Under the pieces are notes generated by a model. That model saw nothing but the letters and a program-made list of their open reading frames with translations, searched no databases and was not told the origin of the DNA. From Helochares maculicollis (taxonomy: Eukaryota; Arthropoda; Insecta; Coleoptera; Hydrophilidae), in assembly GCA_033557835.1 (NCBI GenBank), contig JAWQRO010000397.1, positions 1 through 39,930 on the forward strand: a DNA stretch of 39,930 nt, in the 5' to 3' direction. This document shows, one piece after another, positions 1-12,787 of the stretch (the first letter of the stretch is position 1; each line of letters starts with the position of its first letter). A program made the translations under genes and the position numbers.

Positions 1-545
1 TGTAAACTACTGCTTGCACGGTACAAAAGAAAAAGTTTTCTACATCGTATTGTTACTGGCGATGGAAAATGGATATATTACGACAATCCGAAACGCAGAA
101 GATCATGGGTTAAGCCCGGACAACCATCATCATCAGTGGCAAAACGCAATATTCATGGATCCAAGCTCCAAGTTTGAGTCGTGCATTGAAGGAAAAAGGG
201 CCGGAATGGAGCAAAAGACACGATAAAGTTATTTTACTGCACGACAATGCTCGACTTCACGTGGCGAAACCAGTGAAAACATACCTGGAAACATTGAAAT
301 GAGAAGTCTTAGCCCACCCGCCGTATTCTCCAGATATTGCCCCTTAGGATTACCACCCGTTTCGACCAATGGCTCATGGTTTATCAGGGGAAAATTAACA
401 TCTTATGAGGATTGCCAAAATTGGATCGATTCATGGATTGCCTCCAAGGACAAAGAGTTTTTTCAACGGGGTATTCGACAGTTACCTGAAAAATGGGAAA
501 AGTAGTGGCAAGCGATGGGCAGTATTTTCAATAATATAATTTTTT
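1..545 (+). mobile_element. mariner transposase relic A (5'-truncated, internally deleted)
   Basis: This is the C-terminal part of a mariner-family DD34D transposase, cut by the window edge. The first catalytic Asp lies in a VTGDGKW motif near position 50-66, followed by a YYDNPKRR-like stretch. The second Asp is in LHDNARLH (about 239-262). The third follows YSPDIAP at about 330-350. A typical mariner tail (QLPEKWEK, then DGQYF) reads at about 480-525. Two in-frame stops are each one substitution from the expected codon: TGA where Trp is usual before EVLAHPP, and TAG just before the third Asp. About 40-50 residues seem to be missing between the GDGKW block and the HDNAR block, compared with the usual family spacing. 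It is a dead copy. The 3' terminal inverted repeat was not identified. The family call is firm, the subfamily is not. Confidence 0.85.
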
Positions 546-1030
546 ATTTTCATTTCAAATAAATTTTAATAAAAAAACGCTATGAATTAATTCCAACACC
601 TAATATATAATACCGATATGTTGTTGCCATATGTTTAACTATACGATATGATGTTTTACAAAAGATAAGTTCTGTAGGTTTACTAGTGTTCCCTCCACCA
701 AACATTTCAACTTATTCTTCAAATTTATTCGTATATCTTTGTACATGTACGGATAATTTACGAATGTACGTATTTTTTGTCTTGGGTATATCACCCTTAC
801 TTTAAATCATTCGGCACTGAGACCACTTCCCATGAAAGTTGCAAGACATGCAACATCAGTATATTTTTCACTTGTTATTCCATCATTTATCGTTGTTTTG
901 CCATTCTTCAGGATTTGAATTAGCAGTAGTTCACTCTCGTCAATCAAATTCATCTCTTTCATCGCTGAACCTCCACGTTCTGAACTCTGGAATTCATAAA
1001 ACAACTTTTGGTGCGATTTAAAAATCTTTT
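546..1030. other. AT-rich intergenic DNA
   Basis: No coding exon, RNA gene or clear repeat is visible. Short open frames on both strands have no recognisable motif. Confidence 0.5.
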
Positions 1031-2050
1031 TCCATCTTCTTGTCTCATTTTTTTATCCCTAATTCCTTGTATCTAGCTTAGTCCTCCATTCTGCCGCGCT
1101 TATTTCTTTCTTCCTATTTCAATTCTGACTGTTTTTTCACGTAGATCTTTGCTTTTTATCTTCCATCCTGCTCCACATACCTTACCCACTACTTCTATTA
1201 TTATCCTAAATAACTTCCATTCTCCCCGCGGTTCACCCACTGCAATCCTTTTTGCACTTTCTCAAATCGCTCTTTTGGGAAATGGTCATAATGCTCTGCT
1301 AGTTCTAGGTATTCTTTTGTGGCTCACTCTTATTTTACCATCATTACTATTTATTTGCAATCCGTAATTTGCATTCTTATGTTGATTTCTCTGGCGACAC
1401 ATATACCTCTATTTACTGTTTTTATATTCGCAAATTCTTCCTAAAAATCATTCCTCCTCTTTTCTATATCACTTTAATCTAGCCAGCATGCTGTTATTGT
1501 GCTAATCTGTTTTAAATATTTAGGTTTACTGTAAGCGTTCTTTTATTTATAGCAAATCAATTTTTTCTCAGCCGAAAACTATTTGCCACATCTATTTTGA
1601 ATTACAATAGAAATAATTAAAGTATATTTTAGCTAGTCTACACTTCGTAGTAAGGAAGCTGTTAATCCTTTATTCTTCGACTTTATTATTTATTAATACG
1701 ATTTATTCTGTGACTATATCTAATGCTTATTTTATTACTTTCAAACTTTCTTTAATAGTAGGGTTACCTCCTCTAATAACCTTTTTATAGTAGATCCATC
1801 CAATGCGTAGCTCAAACGAAAACTGCCAAATTCCTCTACAAAATACAGGCCTATTAACTAAATATACATTTTCAAACTGCTATTCCACCCGAATCCATTG
1901 TTTTTATGTCTCCTATTTATTTTTCCTCCTACTCATCTAACGCCCACTACTGCTCTATTCTGCTCCCCCCTTCATTCCACACTAATGATTGTATGTTGTT
2001 TAACTTCATTTCCTTGCTTTTCCTTTTCGCTTCATAAATCCCAAATACCT
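1031..2050. other. Strand-asymmetric (pyrimidine-rich on +) intergenic DNA
   Basis: The plus strand is strongly C+T-rich here, so the minus strand reads purine-rich like a coding strand. On the minus strand, 1320-1204 gives one open stretch of 38 codons, with a charged segment (KEYLELAEHYDHFPKERFEK) followed by VQKGLQWVNRGENG, then a stop. Neighbouring frames have several stops. It may be a decayed retroelement or transposon ORF, but I do not recognise the family. Confidence 0.25.
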
Positions 2051-2204
2051 TAGATCAGACAACATATTTGTTATAAAAATCTCAGGTTATGGCAAAAAGA
2101 GCAACCTGACAAAGATTAGCTCGGCGAAGTGAAACACAGCAAAGTTGTCTTACTTCCAATAGTCAATGTAAAAGCTCAAATTTCATCGAACGAAGCGAGG
2201 CGCA

Positions 2205-2560
2205 GTGTACCGTTTACTAGCAATGAATTGTATGCTCAAATACTGCAAAATAAATGCCTTTCATCAAATTTCCAATAAAAATTGCGCAAAACCGTCAGTA
2301 AAAATGCTTTCTCCACCTCATAAAACCCCAACCCGCGGTCCTATCTCGAAACCGTCCATTGTAATCTTAAGCGATCGCGTTCCGTTCGCTTGTAAAGCAA
2401 AAGAAAGCTCGCGAAACCTGTTGGGAGTCTCTGATTGCACAGGTGAAACGTTGAGAATGCGCAGACTCCCAGTATCGAGTCCTCCTTCCACAACCATCGC
2501 TTCAGTTCAGTTTCAATTCATGTCAGGTGTGTATCGGCGCACCACGGCTTAGCTTTTAGG
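2205..2560. promoter_or_regulatory. GC/CpG-richer patch, possible promoter or 5' UTR exon
   Basis: This stretch has more GC and CpG than its surroundings (CGCGGT, GCGATCGCG, GCTCGCG). It carries initiator-like TCAGTT text near 2500-2515 and a donor-like GTGTGT after CATGTCAG at about 2525. A 115-codon open frame on the plus strand starts at GTG, not ATG, and resembles nothing I know. It could be a promoter or untranslated first exon of nuf, 10 kb downstream. The evidence is weak. Confidence 0.2.
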
Positions 2561-4860
2561 TTTTTAGTTATGTTTTCTTAATTTTCTCGAGTTCCTATAC
2601 GCTATAAACAATTCTTAGTGCAATCCAGTGAAGTGCTGCTCCTCCCTTACCACGAACTGCCGCCGGCAGTGCTAGCCCATAGGATTATCATAGAAATTAC
2701 ACCTGTTCTTCTGTTTGTTGTGTACAGGTATGTTACAATGAACATCATTTTGAATTGGAGCGTGGTTACCCAAGCGATTACGAGCGATGTTAGGCAAGAA
2801 AAATGTCATTTTTAATTATCCTTCTGACGATTTAAGTCAATTTTACAAAGTTTTAATGATGTTAGTTGTTTGAGTTACGTGACATTGTTATCCTTAAGGT
2901 TTAGAATTTCGTGTTGTGATGAGTCAAGTCTGGGTATTCTACTGTATCTTGGTTGTACCCTGTCGATAATTACCTGCTTACCGCCAAGGATAACTGACTG
3001 TTTATTTTCTTGGAAAACTAGTCCCCTGCATATTATTACATTGTTGATAGTTGTTTGTATAAATACCATTTCGGCTTATGATTTAAAAATGTCAGCAACA
3101 AAGTACAACCTCAGATTCATGCGTAAAGAAGAATGAAGTTAGTAAAGTAAAAATATGCGAAACTGCCTGGACAAGGTCCGATGTTTTTAATCATAAAGAG
3201 CGCTCTATTATAATAGGCAATGGGTGCGTCCGACTGAAATTGGCAATTTTTCAGGTCCAATATGCACCAAGGCGAGAATGTCACCTTACGTGATTACCAG
3301 ACAAATTTAGACGTAAATAAAGTTTAAGCACGTTTGGAATTTCTACTATTTAAATGCCAACGTCGTTAATATTTACAAACCAAAAATAGAAGTAAAAAAG
3401 TGTGTGTACATACAAATCGATGAGCCATCTATTTTAAAAAAATATTTTTGTTCCTGATATGCCAATGTGAACATTCTAATATTAATGTTTTTGTTTATCG
3501 GCGCCTAGAGTATTGCTGATGTGGAATCGGAGAAGGAGAAATTGTAACAACAATGATGACGGAAAACAAAGCGTTTACATACAACTTGTATACGTTTAAA
3601 ATATAATAGGCATGAAAATAGAGGAAGCAGATGCGCTTAATTTAAAGACGCCCACCTTTTGCGCATTTACTTCCGGTGAAACCAATTCCGTTTCTTGCGG
3701 GCAATAAAAATGGAATTACAAATGAATTCTGGTGCGGGGGCAATAAAAATAGAAGAATTTCCGTGCGTGAAATCCACACTAAACGTAGCCACATGGCCGT
3801 AACACATGTCTGCGCTATTGGATACAGTTTACACCCATTTAATTTAGAGATAAAAGGTTTTAAGTGTTGTGTAACTCAAAGGCGCCTCTTCCAGATGCAC
3901 TTGCACCGAGAAAGCTTGTGCTTTCAGCGCAAAAAACAACCAAACAAAACAATTATATCATTAAAATGGTTATGACTAAGCGCTTGGACTCAATATCGTT
4001 TGATTTCGCGTTATTTTCACCACATATTCGATTTTAAAATGCATTTTGGCTCGTGATGATCATTTTTTCAGTTCAAGAGAACTGCATAGCACGTCGAGAA
4101 TCGAAGAGAAAATGCAAAAAGCTTGGTGGGATCATAACCGACCAGCCCTAACCCTATTACGATCCAATGCCTCTAACGTGATATAATTTAATCACAATTT
4201 TGATATTAAAATTTCTATTGTCTCCGTATACATTCTTTAAAAAGTTACACTTGATTTGTATTTTATAGGATCAATTTATTAAACGTATTAATTAATTTGT
4301 CCCCTATTTACAACTTTCGTACTCGTTCCGAAACACATAAACGACTGGGAGTATTAAAATATTTCCCTTAAATTTCTGTCTATATACTTTAATAGCTAAA
4401 AATCGTAATATCCTTTCATTCATGACGACATTTCTAATAATCATTTAGAATGACGTCATCGCAAAGCTTTTAGATCTTTGCTCAAATTACAGTTTTATAT
4501 AATTAATTATAATGTGTATTGATCGTCTCTGGAAAACTTCGAGTCACTTAGCTCCTACACAATACCTAAAGTTTATGAAATTTTCTAATTTATATGCTAA
4601 TTCGTTTTCAACCACCTAATAGATGACAGAAAAATTGCTTTCATGGAAACGAATGCTTGCAAAACGATGGAAATAAGTCCACAGACCCCAAAAATTAGAA
4701 CTAGCTAAAGACTTCTGATATTTATCGTCGTTACTTTACCGTTTCTAATCAAGAAAACGCGAAAGCAGTAACCTTGATTTATATGCCAACATAAAAAAAT
4801 AATTGAGGAATAGCTAGAATCGAAGTTCTGTATGAAGCAAAGGAAACATTATTTTTAATA
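2561..4860. other. Intergenic or intronic DNA without supported genes
   Basis: No exon can be supported. A 99-codon open frame at 3676-3975 starts at GTG. It contains two near-copies of the text GGGCAATAAAAAT (about 3699 and 3738), which makes chance or repeat origin more likely than a gene. Confidence 0.4.
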
Positions 4861-5945
4861 TATTCGCTGTAGACTTATACAAGTGTTAGGACTTTCTGAT
4901 AAAGTATATTTGTGTATGAAATACATACCGAATTTTGAGCCAAGCAAAGAGCATTTGCGGCATGTAATGATTTTCTTGTTCAATCAAAAGAATAAAGCAT
5001 CGGAATGTCATGGAATTCTTATAGAGACTTACGACGATCTTTGCTCCAACTGTCAAAACTTGTGGACACTGGTTGCAACGTTTCAAAAGTGGTGATTTCA
5101 ATGTTATTAACAAAGAACGTGAAAATTGACCAAAACAGTTTCAAGACGACGAATTAAAAGCATTATTGGACGAAGACGATACACAGACACAACAAATGAT
5201 GGCGGAACAGTTGAATGTAACTCGGCAAGCCATTTACGATCGCCTGAAAGCCATCGGGAAGATTCAAAAGGTTGGAAAGTGGGTTGCACACAAACTGAAC
5301 GAACGACATTTGGAAAGACGAAAATCTGTGTGCGAAATGCTGCATTTACGCCACAAAAGAAAGGTTTTTTTTGTATCGGGTTGTAACGGGCGATGAAAAA
5401 TGGATATGTTTTGAGAATCCCAAATGTAAGAAATTGGGGGTAACGCCACGACAACCATAAACATCGAGTACAAAACCGAATCGTTTTGGGAGGAAGACAA
5501 TGCTGTGTGTGTGGTAGGATCAGAAGGGAGTAGTGTACTATGGGCTTCTCAAACCCGGCGAAACATATCATCAATTTAAACCACACATTGGTCGAAAATC
5601 GCCCAGAATGGGCTCGAAGGCACGGCAAAGTCATTCTGCAACATGATAACGCTCCTGCACATTCAGGCAAAGTGGTCAAAGAAACGATTTCTTCGTTTGG
5701 TTGGGAACTCCTACCCCACCCTCCGCATTCACTAGACCTGGCGCCTTCTGATTAACACCTCTTCTCATTTATGGGACACGTACTTGCTGAACAACACTTC
5801 AAGGCTTTCCAGGATGTACAAAAATGGCTCGATGAATGGATATCATTGAAAGTTGAAGCTTTCTTTCGGAATGGTATTCATAAATTGCCGAGAGATGGGT
5901 AAAATGTGTAAAAAGCGACGGCCAATACTTTGATTGAAAAATGTT
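4861..5945 (+). mobile_element. mariner transposase relic B (near full length, frameshifted)
   Basis: Most of a mariner transposase can be followed across shifted frames. An N-terminal block ENFxPSKEHLRHVM-like reads at 4930-4985, then FNQKNKASECHGILIETYDD, a helix-turn-helix part at 5140-5260 (LLDEDDTQTQQMMAEQLNVT, then RLKAIGKIQKVGKWV), and ERRKSVCEMLHLRHKRK. The catalytic motifs VTGDEKW (about 5386-5406), LQHDNAPAHS (about 5636-5665) and SLDLAPSD (about 5731-5755) retain all three Asp. Exactly 34 residues lie between the second and third (DD34D). A stop follows immediately where Tyr is usual, and the tail (DGQYF) ends near 5935. Several frameshifts and stops show the copy is dead. Terminal inverted repeats were not found. 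It resembles relic A in sequence type. Confidence 0.88.
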
Positions 5946-8455
5946 TTGCCATTTTTCTTAGCTAATTGCGTATTTTTCATGAAAAAACCGACATTTTAAA
6001 CTTGCGCACCAGGTAAATTTGAACTTTGTATTCTTTAGCTTACAACACAAACTACAATGCTGATAGAGTTTCTTCAGCTAGCGTATAAATTTAAATATAG
6101 TAGACGAATCCTTAGCTTTTATTATGCGCTGCTTGAAGTAGGTTTCTATTTCCCTTTTTACATAACAAATATCAATATAAGTGCAATTATAGATATACGA
6201 ACCATATCATAAGTATTTCAGTAAATATTGATTTTACTCTAATTTTTATACAAACTTCACACTATTTCAAATAAACCATCGTTTTGAGACCTGCAATTTG
6301 CCTCAACTTCTAAATAGCTAAGCAAAAGGTTAAGTAACACATAAATACGAAATTTGATTGACATCGGCTCAGTAGATTTTACTTTCACGTGGTAAATTTG
6401 TAGTCAAAACGACAAGAGAATTTTTAGAAGTATAGTGAAGGCATTTACGGAATTTCGGCAGTAATTTAAATTTTTAAACGCTCATATTATCACAGACAGT
6501 TTCCTATCGTTAAACTTACGAGCGGTTCCTTTCTTTATTTTGTCCCTCAGTTATGCTCGACAGTCCATTTAAGCTTATTATAACTATAAATTTAAGATCA
6601 AAAAAGTATATTTATGCTATTTAGCTCGACAAATTACACATAAAACTACTTTTAGAAAAGTGAAATCTATAAAATTCAAAAGCATTCTGGTATTTATAGT
6701 GGCAACTTTAGCTTTTAAAATTCAGAAATATTTTACTAAGAGAAGCTAACATGTAGAAATAATCCGCTATTAAAGCATCAATTTACTCTTTCGACATCAA
6801 AAAAGGTCTCATATTTTGGACGTTCGAAGTCAAACTTGATGCTCTTAATAACGGGATGTTACTAAATATTGAAATCTTTAGTTTACACTCTTAATAGCGG
6901 AATGATATACAAATAGGATAGCACGTTTAGACTATACATTATGTGTATATGTGTATAAATATGGGAAGATACATTAAATGCAGAACATCCAGATTTTAGA
7001 AAGAAGTAATGAAATTGTTTCCAGGTAATCCCAAAACGTGTCTCTTGACAAATATTCTATTATTTTTTTGATATCTGTACTTTCTCTTGATAGTGATACC
7101 TGCTGAAGAGAGAATAAATTGATTTATTTCAAACGAAAGTGCTAACATTCACACTAAGCGAATCCTATGTAGTAGATAAGTTAATGTTTAGCAATACAAT
7201 TCCAATTTCCTGTGGAAAAGTGATTGGTGTTAATAATAATGCTTTATATAATACGATGCGTTTATGAAAATAGCAATATTTGACTTCCAATTGGCATGTA
7301 GCTAAATAACATTTTAATTCACTATGCTGTATTGTTACAACTTTTACCACAAATACGCAGTAACATATTTTATAACCACTTAAACAACATTTTTGCAAAA
7401 CTTAATTATGTCCTGGCGAAGTGGTTTCTTATCACAATTCCTTAAGTCACATTGTTATAGTTTTCTAGTCAAACATGCTTACAATTTTCCTATACCTTAA
7501 TTGCTATGGACTGAAACAGTACTATCAATTGCACTAAAAACCGAGTTTGATGTAACAAATGCGACAAATAACAAAAACAATTGTTTTCACATTGCCTTAT
7601 TAAATCAAACACTTTCATAGCTAAGCTATCCTTTGTATTATTTTAATAGATAGTATTGGTTTAACATACCATGAACTTATTGATAAAGTTTAAAATATAT
7701 ACTTGGGATTAGAGCATATATGTTAAGTGTGAGGGAGAAAAACATTAATTCAATTTGGTGGTAAGTTACAAAATCATAACAAGCATTCCTATTTAATGCC
7801 CCTGACATGAGCTTTAATCCCAATATATGTTTTCTCACAGGTAAAGGACACAACCTGTATTTTTAGATTAAACCAGGCTTTATAATTCAATGACACTTCG
7901 TAATCCTGTTGCTAGAAGATATTGAAATGTCTTAATTTCAATGCTAATCTCATTATAGTGCCAGTAGACTTGTTGACATTTTAATAATAGACGCACCGAA
8001 CAAAAAAGTACACTCTTCTAACAAAAATATCTACAATTAAATAATACTAATAATAGATGTGAAACATGAAACTATTTGATTTTCTTCTCTATTATACACA
8101 TTTTAATATGTTAGTGCAGTAATATTACTGTTTGCATGGAAACATCGATTAGCAATATTTTATAAACTGGATTGGCTCCACTCAATATTTTCGTATGCAT
8201 CGTATTATAATCCGTCTTTTAAGCTATACAAATATTGAAACTGTTTTTAGAAAAATATTTTTGAAATATAGCGGCCCGAAATTCGCACTGTTATGAAGTA
8301 CAAGTTCTTACGTGGTATCGCACACTGCGAAATAATAATGGAGTATTTAAATCTAGTGTTACTACATTGCTGACAGTATCAGATTGGTTCTCCAAAATTC
8401 GTAGAGGTAACTTTAATCCCACAACGAGCCACGCTGTCATCTTGAATCAAAAGTC
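5946..8455. other. AT-rich intergenic DNA
   Basis: No exons recognised. The only structure noted is the inverted repeat at 6761-6857 listed separately. Confidence 0.4.
6761..6857. repeat. Short inverted repeat (about 21 bp arms) with a third partial arm
   Basis: The left arm 6761-6781 (AATCCGCTATTAAAGCATCAA) matches the reverse complement of 6836-6857 (TTGATGCTCTTAATAACGGGAT) with a few mismatches. The spacer is 54 bp and contains an inner TTCGA/TTCGAA pair. A third partial copy of the right arm lies at 6887-6903 (ACTCTTAATAGCGGAAT). It could be a MITE remnant or a chance foldback. Confidence 0.4.
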
Positions 8456-8459
8456 AATA

Positions 8460-9130
8460 ATGACGAACTAAAGATCACCGTTGAGTGCTTAAGAATTATC
8501 GTTGAAATTTCGTGTTAGCAAACAAATAATATTAACTTATTTAATTTCAATTAAAGTAAAGTGAAAACATCGGACACATGAAGTGAATGAAAAACAGAAA
8601 CAAAGGCGTTTGGAAGTTTGCTTGACGTTACTTTTTTCCCATAAAACTGGTCCATTTTTAAAACCAACCGTCATTTGAGATGATAAATGGTTTCAGTAAG
8701 ACAATCGCAAACGTTCACTACAATAGCTGAAGAAAGATGAATCGCCAAAGAGAAGTATTCATCATAAGAAGCTGATGGTGAGTATTTGATGGTCTGGCAC
8801 ATGTTCGATTTATTATGTATTTGTGAAACCTGGTTCATTAATCACAGGGGAAATATATTGTCACCAACTGAACAAATTAATGCAAGAAAATCTGTCTAAA
8901 TTAGTCAACAGATCGGCTCCTATAATACTGCATCATAATGCTAGACCATTCGCTGCACAAATTACTTTGGCAAATGTACAGGAATTGAGGACGGCACTTC
9001 TTCAGCATCTTCCATACTTGCAGGACTTAGCCTCATCTGCTTATCTCTTGATCTCCAATGTAGAAAACTGTTTAAGGGGAAAATAATTTAACTCAAGATT
9101 GTAAAATTGATCTTCTAAGAATCGTTCAAT
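8460..9130 (+). mobile_element. mariner transposase relic C (both late catalytic Asp lost)
   Basis: An 87-codon open frame at 8823-9086 keeps the fold-defining layout of a mariner C-terminal half: KPGSLITGEIYCHQLNKL, then an IILHHNARPF block and an LPYLQDLASSAYLL block. The positions of the second and third catalytic Asp (HDNAR and APSDY in active copies) are His and Ala here, with the normal 34-residue spacing kept. Upstream, 8460-8820 shows scattered mariner-like text with many stops. The layout recalls Hsmar1-like mariners. It is an old, inactive copy; the boundaries are approximate. Confidence 0.7.
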
Positions 9131-9836
9131 AGGGGTTTATACCCCCAGTCTAAACAACCTACTACTTAAATGACCAAATTTGTAGGTAATATGCATGTAT
9201 ATTTTGATGAACACATTAACTCTATGTATTTGTAAGTTATCAATCAGCTTTGCCTTTAATTCCACACTTGATACTTGATGGACTAATAAAATAGTGGCAG
9301 CTAATTTTTGTTTCTTGTATGTTTATTATTTCTTGTATCAAATGTTACGTGTATTGAGTATGAAACAGTTTTTAATGCGATATTGGGAATGTTTAAACTT
9401 TTATCAAGAGAACGAGTAAAGTGAACTGGGAAAGGTAATAAGTTGATGTTTTTAAGTGATAGGCGAAGCAAAGCTCTATATGCTGTTTTGGGATGCTACA
9501 AGCTTGACTTTTGAATTTCTTAGATGCATATTAATCAATTCGAGTAGAAATACAGAAACAAATGAACACGATTCAAATGTAATTTGTTTAGTACATCATC
9601 TTACTGCCAGAAATGAAACAGACATTTTCAGTTAGCTAGTCTAAAATGTCTCCAGTATATTACAATAGAAAGAGGATGTCTCAGTACACTTGTACTGTCC
9701 CCCGAACTACTGTTATTTAATGCAATTTATAAGAAAATTGTACGCTTAGAAAAGTAGAACAGCATAAACAATTGAATAAGCTTCACTTAATCACGATAAA
9801 GCATGAACACGCTTAAATTGCCAAATTTTTTGTCTC

Positions 9837-9895
9837 GCGAAGGATGAGCGAGCAAAGCGAGCGACACCCGAGTAAGCAAAGCTTATTTGACTCTT
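9837..9895 (+). repeat. Dispersed GAGTAAGCAAAGC repeat fragment
   Basis: The text GATGAGCGAGCAAAGCGAGC followed by ACACCCGAGTAAGCAAAGCTTATTT recurs in variant form at 18,043-18,082 (same orientation) and, inverted, at 17,195-17,260 and 24,401-24,455. It looks like a genome repeat family, perhaps a SINE or foldback element. Confidence 0.5.
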
Positions 9896-10010
9896 GATAT
9901 ATTTTTAATTCGGTACCATATGATCATATATTCATAATATTACGACCACCGTCTATGAACTGAACCATGGTATCAAGATATGCCGGTAAAGTCTCAGTTT
10001 TAGTTTTCGT

Positions 10011-10690
10011 GCCTCGACCTACTTAATATAAAATTTTCAAAATAAAAAAATAGCATTTCCGGCGCTCCTATCAAACCGAAATTTTTAAATTAATAATTCA
10101 AAAGTTGATACATATGTTCGATTTTGCTTTAATGGATGTGTGCCCTCATTTCAATACAAACAGTTTAGAGTTATCATGTTTACACACACCTAGATGTATG
10201 CTAACAGTGAATTCAAGGACGCTCAAAATGTGAAGGCCTGTCAAAATCTCGAATTTCTGATTTATCTAAATCTGCTTGTTATATGTGCACATGCAAGATT
10301 TTGTATTTCGGTTTTATTCCTCGGCGTGTATAATTTTCAGAGATTAAAAATTGCACTTCCGGTGCTGCAATCGCGTTGATTTCTACTACATACTAATTAT
10401 CAATTGTTTTTGAGGTGTGTGCAAAATTGCAACTGAGCAGCTTTATTTTAACAGCTTGTTTACTTCACAAAATTTTGTAGTATGTGGGTTAACAAGTACT
10501 TCCAGTTGTCCTCCCATGTCCAGAAAATTATTCAACATCTACGACTTTGCAATAATAACTGTATGTCAATTTTCATCGTCCAATAAGCTCTATAACCGCT
10601 GTAGTATACACGCAGATGTCAGGCCAAAAATTTTCAAGAGTTGATTCAGGAATTCTCAATGCGTGAAGAACCGTCAAAATCTTGAGGTGG
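10011..10690 (+). repeat. Degenerate repeat array (about 300 bp spacing)
   Basis: The segments 10,033-10,074 and 10,333-10,374 are similar: each has ATTTTCA, an A-rich run, then GCAYTTCCGGYGCT. Related text (TTCGGTGCTTCAATCG) occurs at 18,420-18,435 in the nuf intron. A second pair, around 10,200-10,255 and 10,630-10,680, shares ATTCA, an A/G-rich stretch and CCGTCAAAATCTYGA-like text. These appear to be worn copies of one intergenic repeat. Confidence 0.35.
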
Positions 10691-12787
10691 AATTTTTCTT
10701 AACAGTAATAACTTTCTACTTTGTATAGTAATAGTATGACAAAAATGTGTACATTCAACAATTCCTTGTGGACTAAAACCTTATAAAAATTATAAAGAAG
10801 CAAGATTCAATGTACAACATCTTTACAGCAGACAGTACTTCCTCTGACATTTAATATCGATCCTCCTTTGTATTTCATCCCGAAATCATTTTCAAATCGG
10901 CAACAAAAGTTCATAATGACACAGTTAGAAAGGAAAGGTAGCAATAACTGATAATAACCAATGAATCTTCAGCGAGCTATTTCGCTATCGTTTGATAAAG
11001 TAAAACAATTAAAACGTAACTTGTTTAAAATTTGATTAAATAACTTGCATTTGAATTTAGATATAATTCAATTTACAAGCATCCTAGCAAACATTTTTAA
11101 ATTTTTTTAGTTTCAGGTATCGCATTAAGCGCTCAAAATGTGTAATTATTATACAGAATGTAAATCGAAGAACTCTATTATCCTGAATATTTTGATTTTT
11201 ATCAAAACATAAGATCGTTATGAGTGTTATCAAATCAAAAGGTAATGAGTCAGTGCAACAGCTACTTTTGCTTACATTATAAGTATTGGCATTTAATTTC
11301 GAGCGATTATTTGTTAAGTAAAAAGCCACAAGCCTTTTCCCAGAGAAGTTTTAACAGTGACGATGCGAGCTGACACCATATACAAATTAGCATAGAACAC
11401 AATACTAAAATGTAGGAAGTCTTGTAGTCCCAGGCCATTTATTTTAGAGGCCATCGAGCTCTGCAATATTATAACACCTATCTAATAAACGTATTAGGAA
11501 TGGTACTGCTCGCTTGAAATTGCTGGTATACAGCATGGGTACCCGGCAAACTCATTTTTATTTGCGAGATAGTTGGCTGACACACACTGGTACTGTATCC
11601 TAAATGATCTTGGTTTCACGCTGCTCAGGTAACCAGTGGTACTCAAACACCGCCAGGTCTTATTCAATAGAATGTACTCTAAATCAAGATCACATCCAAG
11701 AGTGATCACCTTGGCGCTGCCACCAATTATGCTAGAAACTTTGATTTATTTTTAACATTACGAGACGCATCATTGAAATAGTTCAAGAGCAAAGCCTTAA
11801 ATTAAAATGTTGCGGTCTAAATTTACACCTGTGGAGTGAACGTACTTTTGCTACAAATATAAACCAGCATATAATTAAATTACTCAAATTCAGACATTTT
11901 AATCTAAACGCAGAACGGTGATCTACATTATCACGTGGAGCTTAACCACGTTCGAAAGCCATGAATTTAAAAATTAAATCTGCTATTTAATCTTATAAAT
12001 CTGAAAAAATGCAGACGTTGAGCGCAAGTGTAGGTTTTCAACACATTCTAAAAAATTCGCATTCCAATTCGCAATTTAATTCGGAACTTTCCACTAGCAT
12101 TTTTAAGCAACATTTGCATATCTCCTACTTATCACGCATACATTAGCCGTATTGATCAATTGCCCTACTATGGTGTGAGAAAATTTCATAGCGTCTACTT
12201 ACTTCAGCATCAATTTCCCTAATTATACTGGTGAAGGTTGGATCCCCTTTTTCGATGTGTTGGAAAACAGGGCACTAGCAACGAAATTGTTTAATGATAA
12301 AATCAATAAAAAATTACCGGGTATTAAGGGCGCACGTACATAAAATAAAAATAATAATTGATGTGCGTGGCAATAAATAATATTCATAGTTTAATACTTA
12401 ATAACGAAATATTGATCTTGCTTATGCACATCCTTGCTAACAAATAATGAGATAGCTTTCGGTTTCGTGAAATTTCCTCTTTGTTTTCACCAGTCTGCAC
12501 ATTGCATGGTATTTAGCGATAAGGTAAAATTGCCTACTAAACATGTTTTAATCGTAGACTTTGGATAAGTAACTGGGTCAGAGGCTTCCATGGCATGTCG
12601 TACACTAGATAAATAGATAGTAAATGGTAGGATATAAATAAATACGTAAATTATATGCACAATAGATAATTTTTTTGTTTTCATATGAGGTATAAGCTAC
12701 AAAGAGAATTCTACGAGCATGTGATTAATAAAGTAGAAAGCTCGTCGCTGCCCACATGTTAATGCATTTTTTATTTTGTTGTTACAG
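10691..12787. other. Upstream or intronic DNA of nuf, no exon identified
   Basis: No coding exon is recognised. Because the exon starting at 12,788 has a splice acceptor, this stretch is probably intron. The upstream exon, coding or untranslated, was not found and may lie outside the window. Confidence 0.4.

Noticed and set aside
2205..2552. 115-codon plus-strand open frame
   Set aside because: It starts at GTG, has no family resemblance, and the higher local GC explains fewer stops.
3676..3975. 99-codon plus-strand open frame
   Set aside because: It begins at GTG, has a biased composition and contains a short internal repeat; no domain is recognisable.
5107..5679. 190-codon open frame on the minus strand, the longest ORF in the left part
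   Set aside because: It lies antisense across the mariner B transposase, whose motifs read clearly on the plus strand; the protein has no recognisable motif.
11494..11709. 71-codon minus-strand frame near nuf
   Set aside because: Non-ATG start and no motif or splice context.
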